64,000 nucleotides of DNA from Actinacidiphila paucisporea (GTDB taxonomy: Bacteria > Actinomycetota > Actinomycetes > Streptomycetales > Streptomycetaceae). The DNA is taken from NCBI RefSeq assembly GCF_900142575.1, contig NZ_FRBI01000012.1, positions 1-64,000 on the forward strand. The letters run 5' to 3'. Positions 8,286 to 16,090 of the stretch are shown in pieces. Numbering within the stretch: the first letter of the stretch is position 1; the number at the start of each line of letters is the position of its first letter. Below the pieces are notes generated by a model. That model had not been told where the DNA came from, ran no database searches, and was given only the letters and a program-made list of their open reading frames with translations. The position numbers and the translations under genes were made by a program.

Positions 8286-9472
8286 CCACCGTTCGCAGCA
8301 CCTTCGACAGCGCCCTACTGGAGACCGAGGAGCGACGCGCGCTGCGCAAAGCCGTCGGCGCCCTCGGCCGCCGCTACGGCCGCGACTACTTCACGGCGGC
8401 CGTCAGGGCCGGCGAGCAGACCGACGAGCTGTGGCAGGAGGCGGCCGGCCTGGGCTACCTCGGGGTCAACCTGCCCGCGGAGTACGGCGGCGGGGGCGGC
8501 GGGCTCGCCGAACTGTCGATTGTGCTGGAGGAGCTCGGCGCGGCGGGCTGCCCGCTGCTGCTGCTCATCGTCTCCCCCGCCATCTGCGGCACGGTGATCG
8601 CCAGGTTCGGCACCGACGCGCAGCGGCGGCGCTGGCTGCCGGGGCTCGCGGACGGCTCGCTGCGTATCGCCTTCGGCATCACCGAGCCCGACGCGGGCTC
8701 CAACTCGCACCGCATCACCACCACCGCCCGCCGCGACCCGGACACCGGCGGCTGGTTGCTGACCGGCCGAAAGGTCTTCGTCTCCGGCGTCGACATCGCC
8801 GACGCGACGCTGATCGTCGGCCGCACCGAGGACGCCCGCACCGGCAAGCTCAAGCCGTGCCTCTTCCTCGTCGAACGCCGCACGCCCGGCTTCGACTTCC
8901 GGCAGATCGAGATGGAACTGTCGGCGCCGGAGAAGCAGTTCCAGCTCTTCCTCGACGATGTGGCGCTGCCCGCCGACGCGTTGATCGGCGACGAGGACGC
9001 GGGGCTGCTGCAGCTGTTCGCCGGCCTCAATCCCGAGCGCATCATGACCGCCGCCTTCTCGATCGGCATGGGCCGCTACGCGCTGGACCGCGCGGTCGAC
9101 TACGCCCGCACCCGGCAGGTGTGGTCCACGCCGATCGGCGGCCACCAGGCCATCGCCCACCCGCTGGCCCAGGCCCACATCGAACTGGAGCTGGCCCGGC
9201 TGATGATGCAGAAGGCGGCGTATCTCTACGACGCCGGGGACGACATGGGCGCGGGCGAGGCCGCGAACATGGCCAAATACGCGGCGGCGGAGGCGTGCGC
9301 GAAGGCAGTCGACCAGGCCGTGCACACCCTGGGCGGCAACGGGCTGACCGCCGAGTACGGCCTGGCATCGCTGCTCACCGCCTCCCGGGTGGGCCGGATA
9401 GCCCCGGTCAGCCGGGAGATGATCCTCAACTTCGTCTCGCACCACAGCCTGGGGCTGCCCAAGTCGTACTGA
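8282..9472 (+). CDS. Acyl-CoA dehydrogenase, 396 aa
   Basis: This FAD flavoprotein carries out alpha,beta-dehydrogenation of an acyl-CoA and passes electrons to ETF. The family motifs are FGITEPDAGSNS near residue 135 (FAD/substrate) and GGNGLTAEYG near 350, whose Glu is at the usual catalytic-base position of medium/short-chain enzymes. Length is typical. ATG at 8282 overlaps the carboxylase alpha stop. In context it would supply the enoyl-CoA that the carboxylase uses, like isovaleryl-CoA or citronellyl-CoA dehydrogenase; the exact substrate cannot be read from the sequence. Confidence 0.92.
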   Translation: MTTVRSTFDSALLETEERRALRKAVGALGRRYGRDYFTAAVRAGEQTDELWQEAAGLGYLGVNLPAEYGGGGGGLAELSIVLEELGAAGCPLLLLIVSPAICGTVIARFGTDAQRRRWLPGLADGSLRIAFGITEPDAGSNSHRITTTARRDPDTGGWLLTGRKVFVSGVDIADATLIVGRTEDARTGKLKPCLFLVERRTPGFDFRQIEMELSAPEKQFQLFLDDVALPADALIGDEDAGLLQLFAGLNPERIMTAAFSIGMGRYALDRAVDYARTRQVWSTPIGGHQAIAHPLAQAHIELELARLMMQKAAYLYDAGDDMGAGEAANMAKYAAAEACAKAVDQAVHTLGGNGLTAEYGLASLLTASRVGRIAPVSREMILNFVSHHSLGLPKSY

Positions 9473-9514
9473 CCCGTGACGCCCGCCAGCCCGCCGACGT
9501 GAAGGAAGACCGCC

Positions 9515-10255
9515 GTGACAGATGCACCGCTGGTGCGCCGGCACACCGACCGCGCCATCGAGGTACTCACCCTGGACTCACCCCACAACCGCAACGCGCT
9601 GTCCGCCGCGCTGATCGCCGAACTGTCCGCCGCGCTCGACAGCGCGGACACCGACCCGCGGGTGCGGGCCGTCCTGATCACCCACACCGGCGGCACCTTC
9701 TGCGCGGGCGCCGACCTCAAGGCGGACGGTGTGGGCAGCGGGCCGAAGCTGCTGGTGGAGCTGATCCGGCAGATCGCCGAGCTGTCCAAGCCGGTCGTCG
9801 CCCGGCTGAACGGGCACGCCAGAGCCGGCGGCCTCGGCCTGCTCGCGGCCTGCGACATCGCGGTGGCGGGCAGCGCGGCCACCTTCGCCTTCACCGAGGT
9901 ACGCCTCGGGCTCGCCGCGTCCGTGGCGTCGATCCCGGTGCTGGCCGGGACCGACCCGCGGGCCGCCGCCCGCTACCTGCTCACCGGTGAGGCCTTCGAC
10001 ACCGCGGAGGCGGTCAGGATCGGCCTGGTCACGGCGTGGGACGAGTCGCTCGACGGTATCCTCGCCGGGCTGCGCGCCTCCTCCCCGCAGGGCCTGGCGG
10101 CGACCAAGGAGATCACCACGGCGGCACTCAGGCAGGCCCTGGCCGCGGAAGGCGACCGGCTCGCCCTGCGCAGCCGCGAGCTCTTCGAGTCCGCACAGGC
10201 CGCGGAGGGCGTCAGGGCCGCGCTGGAACGCAGGAACCCGCCGTGGGCGATCTGA
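9515..10255 (+). CDS. Enoyl-CoA hydratase (methylglutaconyl-CoA hydratase-like), 246 aa
   Basis: Crotonase fold: the oxyanion-hole segment FCAGADLKADG lies near residue 65 and the second near 105-115. The motif FAFTEVRLGLAASVASI keeps the Glu used in water addition, and TEVRLG resembles AUH/LiuC/AtuE hydratases. The position of the other usual Glu is Gly (AGGLGL), as in that subgroup. GTG at 9515 gives a normal length. It most likely hydrates the carboxylated enoyl-CoA made by the upstream carboxylase. No HMG-CoA lyase gene is present in the operon, so the last step must be encoded elsewhere or the substrate is not leucine-derived. Confidence 0.88.
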   Translation: MTDAPLVRRHTDRAIEVLTLDSPHNRNALSAALIAELSAALDSADTDPRVRAVLITHTGGTFCAGADLKADGVGSGPKLLVELIRQIAELSKPVVARLNGHARAGGLGLLAACDIAVAGSAATFAFTEVRLGLAASVASIPVLAGTDPRAAARYLLTGEAFDTAEAVRIGLVTAWDESLDGILAGLRASSPQGLAATKEITTAALRQALAAEGDRLALRSRELFESAQAAEGVRAALERRNPPWAI

Positions 10256-10881
10256 CCGGCCAGGTGGCGGACCCGGCGCCCGGGCGGGAGCGCGAGCCCA
10301 AGCAGGACCGCAGCCGCGCCACCCGGCTGCGCGTCCTGGAGGCCGCGGTCGCCTGCCTCGCGGAACACGGCTGGTCGGGCAGTACGGTCGCGGTCGTCTG
10401 CGCCCGCGCCGGCGTCTCCCGTGGCGCCGCCCAGCACCACTTCCCCACCCGCGAGGAACTCTTCACCGCGGCCATCGCGCACGTGGCGGACCAGTGGCTG
10501 ACCGCGGTACGCGAACGCGCCCTCGCCCTCCCCCGCGAGGGCCCGGACCGCACCTACGCGGTCGTCGACATGCTCGTCGCCGTCCACACCGGCCCCCTCT
10601 TCCGCGCCGCCCTCCACCTGTGGACGGCGACCACCGCGGAGGAGCGGCTGCGACCGGGCGTGACCGCGCTCGAAGCCCGCATCGGCCGCGAGGCGCACCG
10701 CCTGGCCGTCGACTTCCTCGGCGCCGACGAGTCACGCCCGGGCGTGCGCGAGACCGTACAGGCGACGCTGGACATGGCCCGCGGCCTCGGCCTGGCCAAC
10801 CTGCTCAGCGACGACTCCGCCCGGCGCGCCAGGATCGTGCGGCAGTGGGCCGCGATGCTGGAGCAGGCCCTGCACGGCTGA
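10243..10881 (+). CDS. TetR family transcriptional regulator, 212 aa
   Basis: The N-terminal HTH spans about residues 25-72 (ATRLRVLEAAVACLAEHG, then GVSRGAAQHHFPTREEL), followed by a helical ligand-binding domain. The open frame extends upstream, but GTG at 10243, 13 bp inside the end of the hydratase gene, gives a normal TetR length and an overlap typical of this operon. It is the last gene of the catabolic operon and is probably its acyl-CoA- or metabolite-responsive repressor. The operator is not obvious in the 258-bp region upstream of 3848. Confidence 0.9.
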   Translation: MGDLTGQVADPAPGREREPKQDRSRATRLRVLEAAVACLAEHGWSGSTVAVVCARAGVSRGAAQHHFPTREELFTAAIAHVADQWLTAVRERALALPREGPDRTYAVVDMLVAVHTGPLFRAALHLWTATTAEERLRPGVTALEARIGREAHRLAVDFLGADESRPGVRETVQATLDMARGLGLANLLSDDSARRARIVRQWAAMLEQALHG

Positions 10882-10924
10882 TCCCGGCCCGTCGCAGGTC
10901 CCGACCCCACCCGCTTCCGCCTGC

Positions 10925-10948
10925 GCGGCCGTTTCGGCAAGCGGCCGC
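10925..10948 (+). terminator. Terminator hairpin of the catabolic operon
   Basis: A 7-bp GCGGCCG/CGGCCGC stem with a 10-nt loop lies 44 bp after the TetR stop and just before the ribosome binding site of the next gene. Confidence 0.55.
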
Positions 10949-10984
10949 CGGGTGGATGCTGGAAGGGAAGGGAGGAGCCGCGAC

Positions 10985-11272
10985 ATGCGCAGAACCGGAT
11001 ACGAACCGACACAGGCGCGCAGCCCGCTGCGGCTGCGGCTGGGGCTGGCCGTGTGCGGGCTGGTCTGGGGAATCGCCGCGGCCATCGGCTTCGCGGCCTA
11101 CGACCAGCCGGGCTGGGCCGGCTTCTGCGCGGCGATCGCCGCGGTGGCCGCCGCGGACTGCCTGATCGTCGTCCGCCACATGCGGCAGGGGCCGCACTAC
11201 CAGCCCGGGCGCGACATCCCGCCCTACCGGCCCGCGGACGAACGGGACCGCGGGGCCCCGCGGCGCCGCTGA
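10985..11272 (+). CDS. DUF6343-type small membrane protein, 95 aa
   Basis: It begins MRRTGYEPTQARSPLRLRLG, the pattern typical of DUF6343 proteins of Streptomyces, followed by two hydrophobic segments (about residues 19-39 and 44-62) and a charged, Arg/Asp-rich cytoplasmic tail. ATG at 10985 is chosen over an upstream in-frame ATG because GGGAGGAG precedes it at the right distance and the family start matches. Function is unknown. It is followed by a bidirectional hairpin and a tRNA gene. Confidence 0.8.
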   Translation: MRRTGYEPTQARSPLRLRLGLAVCGLVWGIAAAIGFAAYDQPGWAGFCAAIAAVAAADCLIVVRHMRQGPHYQPGRDIPPYRPADERDRGAPRRR

Positions 11273-11287
11273 GTCCCTGGACAGCGG

Positions 11288-11320
11288 AAAGGCCCGGTGC
11301 CTGAGGGGCACCGGGCCTTT
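11288..11320. terminator. Bidirectional terminator between DUF6343 gene and tRNA
   Basis: A perfect 14-bp stem (11288-11301 with 11307-11320) has a 5-nt loop, with AAA on one side and TTT on the other. It can terminate both the plus-strand DUF6343 transcript and the minus-strand tRNA-Met transcript. Confidence 0.9.
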
Positions 11321-11329
11321 CCGTGCTAG

Positions 11330-11403
11330 TAGCGGGGACAGGATTTGAACCTGCGACCTCTGGGTTATGAGCCCAGCGAGCTACCGAGCTGCTCCACCCC
11401 GCG
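11330..11403 (-). tRNA. tRNA-fMet (initiator, CAT)
   Basis: On the minus strand a 74-nt cloverleaf folds with anticodon CAT in a loop flanked by three G:C pairs (GGG...CCC), a mark of initiator tRNA. The acceptor end has C1 opposite U72, an unpaired first position, again typical of initiators. The T-loop GGTTCAAATCC is canonical. The 3' CCA is not encoded. Discriminator A73 is at 11330. Confidence 0.95.
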
Positions 11404-11477
11404 TCGGTGAACATCACTTTACGCGTTGGGCGCGCTCACGCCAAATCCATTCCGCCCCGCCTCCCCGGCCAGGGGTG

Positions 11478-11858
11478 TCACAGGGGCGCGAGGCGCCTCC
11501 TGAGCAGGCAGAACACGTTGCCTTCCGGATCGGCGAGCACGTGCCAGGACTCTTCCCCGGTCTGGCCGATGTCGGCCGGGCGCGCGCCGAGCGCCAGCAG
11601 GCGTTCGAGTTCCGCGTCCTGATCGCGGTCGGTCGCGTTGACGTCGATGTGCAGCCGGGTCAACCCCGGCTCCGGCCGGTCCCTGCGGCTGAGGAAGAGC
11701 GTCGGCTGCGCACCGCCGAACCCTTCGCGCGGACCGATCTCCATGCTCCCGTCGTCCTCGCGACCGAGCACCACGAAGTCGAGGACCTCGCACCAGAACC
11801 GCGCCAGCGCCTCGGGGTCGCGGCAACCGAGTACGAGTTCACTGATCCGGCTTGCCAT
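11478..11858 (-). CDS. VOC family (glyoxalase/bleomycin-resistance fold) protein, 126 aa
   Basis: A single VOC module of the usual length: it starts MASRISELVLGCRDPEALARF, has a central LHIDVNATDRDQDAE and ends DPEGNVFCLLRRR. Metal ligands of VOC enzymes may include the His of LHIDV and the Glu of DPEGN. A longer frame runs upstream, but ATG at 11858 fits the family. VOC proteins can be lyases, dioxygenases or drug-binding proteins; nothing here picks one. It is followed by tRNA-fMet. Confidence 0.85.
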   Translation of the reverse strand: MASRISELVLGCRDPEALARFWCEVLDFVVLGREDDGSMEIGPREGFGGAQPTLFLSRRDRPEPGLTRLHIDVNATDRDQDAELERLLALGARPADIGQTGEESWHVLADPEGNVFCLLRRRLAPL

Positions 11859-12061
11859 GGTCGAAACCTGCTCTCTGTGAGGGGACCGCCGGGCCGGCCC
11901 CGCGTGAAGGGGCAGGGCTCCCGGCGGTGAGGACACTCGCGCGACCGTACTGGGCGAGGCGGGCGGCGGCGAACCGTTTTCCGGCCCCCCACGCGGCCGG
12001 TCCGCGGCGGCATCGTCCACGGGGAGGTTTGCGTGCAGGCGCGCAGTGCCAGGTAGGGGGC

Positions 12062-12991
12062 ATGGGAAAACAGGAGAGGGCCGGGGTCGTGGTCTCGGAC
12101 GAGGTCGCGGACGCGCTCAGCGGGCGGCGGCCTGTCGTGGCGCTGGAGTCGACGATCATCGCGCACGGTCTGCCGCGGCCGCGCAATCTGCGGGTGGCCC
12201 GCGAGCTGGAGGCCGTCGTCAGGAAGGCCGGGGCGGTGCCGGCGACCGTCGCCGTCATCGACGGGGTGCCCCGGGTGGGGCTGGACGACGCGGAGGTCGA
12301 GCGGGTCGCCGAGGACCCGGACATGCGCAAGCTCGGCTTCCGGGACCTGGCGCCGGCGATGGCTGCGGGGGTGAGCGGGGCGACGACGGTGTCCGGCACC
12401 GCCTTCCTGGCGGCGCGGGCCGGCGTCCGGGTCTTCGCAACCGGCGGGCTGGGCGGGGTGCACCGCGGCTGGACGGACGTTCAGGACGAGTCCGCCGACC
12501 TGGCGTTGCTGGGCCGCACCCGGATCACCGTGGTGTGCGCGGGCGTGAAGTCGATCCTGGACGTGCCGGCGACGTTGCAGCGGCTGGAGACGCTGGGCGT
12601 CGGCGTCGTCGGCTTCCGCACCGACCGCTTCCCGGGCTTCTACCTGACCGACTCCGGTGAGCCGGTGGACTGGACGGTGCGGGACGCCGGGCAGGTGGCC
12701 GCGGTGATGCGCGGCCAGGACGCGCTCGGCGGCCACGACTGCGCGCTGATCGTGGCGAATCCGGTGCCGGCGCGGGACCAGCTGGACCGCGCCCTGCACG
12801 ACCGGGTCCTGGCCGAGGCGCTCGCTGCGGTGGAGCGCGAGGGCGTCACCGGGCAGGCGATCACGCCCTACCTGCTGGCGTATCTCACCGAGCACACCGG
12901 CGGCGCCTCGCTGGAGGCGAATCTCGCCGCGGTCCGCGGCAATGTGGCGCTGGCCGGGGACATCGCCGTGGCCTGGTCGCGGCAGCCGTGA
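12062..12991 (+). CDS. psuG: Pseudouridine-5'-phosphate glycosidase, 309 aa
   Basis: PsuG reversibly cleaves pseudouridine 5'-phosphate into uracil and ribose 5-phosphate. Family hallmarks are ALESTIIAHGLPRPRN near residue 28, GVSGATTVSGTAFLAARAG near 100-118, FATGGLGGVHRG near 124-135, VVCAGVKSILD near 160 and FRTDRFPGFY near 188. ATG at 12062 follows a purine-rich AGGTAGGGGG. The length equals that of characterised PsuG (about 305-310). It overlaps the following sugar-kinase gene by GTGA, the usual psuG-psuK arrangement, giving a two-step pathway that returns pseudouridine from RNA turnover to uracil and ribose phosphate. Confidence 0.94.
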   Translation: MGKQERAGVVVSDEVADALSGRRPVVALESTIIAHGLPRPRNLRVARELEAVVRKAGAVPATVAVIDGVPRVGLDDAEVERVAEDPDMRKLGFRDLAPAMAAGVSGATTVSGTAFLAARAGVRVFATGGLGGVHRGWTDVQDESADLALLGRTRITVVCAGVKSILDVPATLQRLETLGVGVVGFRTDRFPGFYLTDSGEPVDWTVRDAGQVAAVMRGQDALGGHDCALIVANPVPARDQLDRALHDRVLAEALAAVEREGVTGQAITPYLLAYLTEHTGGASLEANLAAVRGNVALAGDIAVAWSRQP

Positions 12992-13893
12992 GCGGGGCGG
13001 GCCGCGGACTGCTGGTGGTCGGCGACGTGGTGACCGACGTGGTGGCCCGGCACGCGGAGCCGCTGGCGCCGGACACCGACACCGCGGCCCGCATCGCGGT
13101 GCTGCCCGGTGGCGCGGGCGCCAACGTGGCGTGCTGGGCGGCGCACCGGGGCGCCCCCGGGGTGCGGCTGCTGGCCAGGGTGGGCGCGGACTCCGCGGAC
13201 TGGCACCGCGCGGCCCTGGTGGCGGCGGGCGTCGAGCCGGTGCTGCGGGTCGACGCGGAGCAGCCCACGGCGGTGGTGATCGCCCTGGTCGACGCGGCCG
13301 CGGAGCGCACCCTGGTCACCGACAGCGGCGCGGCTTTCCGGCTCGGCCCGGCCGACTGGGACGAGGCGCTGCTCGACGGGGTCGGCCATCTCCACCTGTC
13401 GGGCTACCTGTTCTTCTGCGACCCGGGCCGGGAGTTGGCCGCCGTGGCCGCCGGGGCGGCCCGCGCCCGCGGCCTGCCGGTGAGCGTCGACCCGGCGTCG
13501 GCGGGTTTCCTGCGCGGCCTCGGGGTGCCGCGCTTCCTCGGCCTGGTGGCGGACGCGGACCTGCTGCTGCCCAACGCGGCCGAGGCGGCGCTGCTGTCCG
13601 GTGCGGACGAACCCGCCGCCGCCGCGGCGGAGTTGAGCCGCCGGGGCGCCACCGTGGTGGTGACGCTGGGCGCGGCGGGCGCGCTGGCCGCCGACCGCGG
13701 GCGTATCACCGCCCGCGTGCCCGCCGCCGCGGCCACCGCTGTGGACACCACGGGGGCGGGCGACGCCTTCACCGGCGGCCTGCTCGCGGCCCGCCTGGCG
13801 GGTGCGGACCTCCCGGCGGCGCTGGCAGCCGGCTGCCGGGCGGGCGCCGAGGCCGTCGCGGTGGTCGGCGGCCGCCCAGGGCGCCCGTCCTGA
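12988..13893 (+). CDS. PfkB-family sugar/nucleoside kinase, likely pseudouridine kinase, 301 aa
   Basis: Ribokinase-like fold: the N-terminal signature is GGAGANVACWAAHRG near residue 36 and the C-terminal PfkB signature is DTTGAGDAFTGGLL near 252, with the catalytic Asp in GAGDAF. GTG at 12988 overlaps the psuG stop. The PfkB family does not reveal substrate alone; coupling to psuG makes pseudouridine to pseudouridine-5'-phosphate the most likely reaction. Residue content is unusually Ala-rich, as in neighbouring genes. Confidence 0.88.
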   Translation: MSGAGRGLLVVGDVVTDVVARHAEPLAPDTDTAARIAVLPGGAGANVACWAAHRGAPGVRLLARVGADSADWHRAALVAAGVEPVLRVDAEQPTAVVIALVDAAAERTLVTDSGAAFRLGPADWDEALLDGVGHLHLSGYLFFCDPGRELAAVAAGAARARGLPVSVDPASAGFLRGLGVPRFLGLVADADLLLPNAAEAALLSGADEPAAAAAELSRRGATVVVTLGAAGALAADRGRITARVPAAAATAVDTTGAGDAFTGGLLAARLAGADLPAALAAGCRAGAEAVAVVGGRPGRPS

Positions 13894-13894
13894 C

Positions 13895-13930
13895 CGGCGC
13901 CGCATCGCGAACGGCCGTGCACCGGCGCCG
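13895..13930 (+). terminator. Possible terminator after psuG-kinase operon
   Basis: The self-complementary octamer CGGCGCCG occurs at 13895-13902 and again at 13923-13930, and can form an 8-bp stem with a 20-nt loop directly after the kinase stop. There is no T-tract. Confidence 0.4.
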
Positions 13931-13964
13931 TTATGCTGGCAGTCACGACGGGACGGGGGCGGGC

Positions 13965-14330
13965 GTGCACAATCTGTGGTGGATCATTCCGCTGGTGCTG
14001 TTCGGCAGCGGCGCCATCGGCGACAAGGTGAGTGCCGTGAGCAAAGCGCGGCACAAGCGCAAGCTCGAACTCATCAAGGTCCAGGAGCGGCAGCAGCGCG
14101 CGCTGTCCGCCGCCAACCGGCCGCCGGAGCCGGTCTGCGGATGCACGCACCACCTGGCGATGCACAACAAGGGCGACGGCAAGTGCCACGAGGTGGTCGA
14201 GGCCCCGTCGCTGTGGGACGCCGACCGCAAGCCGCTGCAGTTCGAGCCGCAGCAGTGCAACTGCCAGCAGTACGTGGGCCCCGAGCCGCTCGGCACGATC
14301 TACGCCCCGGAGATCACCGACCTGCGCTGA
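13965..14330 (+). CDS. Membrane-anchored Cys/His-rich hypothetical protein, 121 aa
   Basis: The N-terminus (about residues 4-20, LWWIIPLVLFGSGAIG) is a single membrane segment, followed by a basic, coiled-coil-like stretch (about 28-50). The C-terminal half has CGCTHH, then a CH pair and CNC near 64-104, which suggests a metal-binding cluster. GTG at 13965 is the first start just before the membrane segment. Proteins of this layout occur in other streptomycetes, but I know no assigned function. It lies between the pseudouridine operon and tRNA-Leu and has no clear operon partner. Confidence 0.75.
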   Translation: MHNLWWIIPLVLFGSGAIGDKVSAVSKARHKRKLELIKVQERQQRALSAANRPPEPVCGCTHHLAMHNKGDGKCHEVVEAPSLWDADRKPLQFEPQQCNCQQYVGPEPLGTIYAPEITDLR

Positions 14331-14416
14331 TCGCGTCGGCACAAGGCGGAAAGGCGGAAGGCAGGCTCAGGCAGAAAGCACGACAGGTGCCGACCTGGAT
14401 CAGTCAGCACCTGTAC

Positions 14417-14504
14417 TGGTGTCCGAGGGGGGACTTGAACCCCCACGCCCGATAAAGGGCACTAGCACCTCAAGCTAGCGCGTCTGCCATTCCGCCACCC
14501 GGAC
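14417..14504 (-). tRNA. tRNA-Leu (GAG)
   Basis: Minus-strand class II tRNA of 85 nt plus encoded CCA (14417-14419). Acceptor GTCCGGG/CTCGGAC pairs with a wobble, the anticodon stem GCTAG/CTAGT holds loop TTGAGGT with anticodon GAG, and there is a long variable arm and T-loop GGTTCAAGTCC. It reads CUC/CUU leucine codons. Confidence 0.94.
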
Positions 14505-14573
14505 CGGGTGTGCCGCCGCGACCGCCCGGGTCGTGGTGACATGGTCCACGATACCAAGGATCGGCAGTGCTTC

Positions 14574-14927
14574 TCACCTGCGATTCCCGCTGCCCGGCTG
14601 GGGGCGGGCGGCGATGGCGCGGTGGTGGCGGACGACCTCGTCGATGATGAAGTTCAGGAACTTCTCGGCGAAGGCCGGATCGAGCCTGGCGTCCTCGGCG
14701 AGCCGGCGCAGCCGGGCGATCTGGTCGGCCTCGCGCGCCGGGTCGGCGGGGGGCAGGTCGTGGGCGGCCTTCAGCTCGCCCACCTGCTGGGTGCACTTGA
14801 ACCGCTCGGCCAGCAGGTGCACCAGGGCGGCGTCCAGGTTGTCGATGCTGCCGCGCAGTTCCCTCAGGCGCCGCAGTGCCTGCTCGTCACCCACCAGGGT
14901 GTGCTCGGCGGTCGGCTGGTCGCTCAT
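14574..14927 (-). CDS. Chorismate mutase (AroQ fold), 117 aa
   Basis: AroQ-type all-helical mutase converting chorismate to prephenate for Phe/Tyr synthesis. Diagnostic residues follow the order LRELRGSIDNLDAALVHLLAERF, QQVGELKAAHDLPPADPAREADQ, with Arg, Lys and Glu/Gln active-site positions. The C-terminal helix FLNFIIDEVVRHH closes the bundle. ATG at 14927 is chosen; the frame extends to an upstream Met at 14981 that would add 18 non-conserved residues. It is monofunctional, with no prephenate dehydratase fusion. Confidence 0.9.
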   Translation of the reverse strand: MSDQPTAEHTLVGDEQALRRLRELRGSIDNLDAALVHLLAERFKCTQQVGELKAAHDLPPADPAREADQIARLRRLAEDARLDPAFAEKFLNFIIDEVVRHHRAIAARPQPGSGNRR

Positions 14928-15042
14928 CTCGGTCTGCCATCCTGGTAGGTCCGTGGTGCACGGCTGCACGGTCCCGATCACCCTATGACACCCTCGTCAG
15001 GTGCAGGGCCGGGGCGGCAGGGCGACGGAGGGACTGAGGCGG

Positions 15043-15888
15043 ATGGGACGGGTCACCGAGAGGCGCCGGGTACTGCGGATCCGCGGCGGGGCGGTCGACC
15101 ACCGGGCCGACACCCTGGTCGCCGAGGAACCGCTGGAGATCCGGCTGAACGGCCGCCCGCTGGCGATCACCATGCGGACGCCGGGTGACGATTTCGCGCT
15201 GGCCACGGGTTTCCTGGTCAGCGAGGGGGTGCTCGCCGCGGCCGACGAGGTCGCGAACGTCGTCTACTGCGCCGGCGCGGCGGCGGACGGCGCGAACACG
15301 TACAACGTGGTGGACGTGACGCTCGCCCGCGGGGTGCCGGTGCCGGACATCAGCCTGGAGCGCAACGTCTACACCTCCTCCTCGTGCGGGCTGTGCGGCA
15401 AGGCCAGCCTTGACGCGGTCCGCACCGCGACCCGGCTGCCGGTGGCCGGCAACGGTCTGCCGCGGCTGACTCCCGGACTGCTGGCCGCCCTGCCGGACCG
15501 GCTGCGGGAGGGGCAGGCGGTCTTCGAGCGGACCGGCGGGCTGCACGCGGCCGCGCTGTTCTCCGCCGACGGCGAGCTGCTCGACCTCAGGGAGGACGTC
15601 GGGCGGCACAACGCGGTGGACAAGCTGGTCGGGCGGGCGCTGCGGGAAGGGCGGCTGCCGCTGGCGGACCTGGTCCTCATGGTGTCGGGCCGGGCCTCCT
15701 TCGAGCTGGTGCAGAAGGCGGTGATGGCCGGGATCCCGGCGCTGGCGGCGGTCTCGGCGCCGTCGTCGCTGGCGGTGGACCTGGCCAGGGAGAGCGGGCT
15801 GACGCTGGTCGGCTTCCTGCGCGGCGACTCGATGAACGTCTACGCGGGCGAGGACCGTATCGCACTGGCGTCCGACCGGGCACACTGA
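15043..15888 (+). CDS. fdhD: Formate dehydrogenase accessory sulfurtransferase FdhD, 281 aa
   Basis: FdhD transfers sulfur from a cysteine desulfurase to the bis-MGD molybdenum cofactor of formate dehydrogenases. The conserved motif SSSCGLCGK near residue 114-122 has the CxxC used for sulfur transfer; ERTGGLHAAALF and DVGRHNAVDKLVG near 170-195 and LVMVSGRASFELVQK-like LMVSGRASFELVQK near 215 are also family signatures. ATG at 15043 fits. The formate dehydrogenase itself is not in the window. A second molybdoenzyme (56430-57764) belongs to the sulfite oxidase fold, which does not normally need FdhD. Confidence 0.95.
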   Translation: MGRVTERRRVLRIRGGAVDHRADTLVAEEPLEIRLNGRPLAITMRTPGDDFALATGFLVSEGVLAAADEVANVVYCAGAAADGANTYNVVDVTLARGVPVPDISLERNVYTSSSCGLCGKASLDAVRTATRLPVAGNGLPRLTPGLLAALPDRLREGQAVFERTGGLHAAALFSADGELLDLREDVGRHNAVDKLVGRALREGRLPLADLVLMVSGRASFELVQKAVMAGIPALAAVSAPSSLAVDLARESGLTLVGFLRGDSMNVYAGEDRIALASDRAH

Positions 15889-16090
15889 TCCCCGGCCACC
15901 CGACCGGCCGCGACCTGTTCGCGTACGCGCTGTTCGCGTCGTGGGCGCCGACCGTGCTGGTGGTGGAGCGCTGCGGCTGTGAACCGCCGGAGGCGGTGAC
16001 GCCGGGGCCGCGGTGGGCTCGTGAAGGGGCGCGATCAGGTTGGCCGGTTACCGCCCTGACCGCCATCACGTACCGCGATAACGTGCCGCC

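Noticed and set aside
11330..11403. Elongator tRNA-Met
   Set aside because: Three G:C pairs next to the anticodon loop and an unpaired first acceptor position are marks of the initiator.
15889..16090. Small plus-strand ORF 15954-16142 as a gene between fdhD and LysR
   Set aside because: It overlaps the LysR start, lacks a ribosome binding site and shows no conserved pattern.
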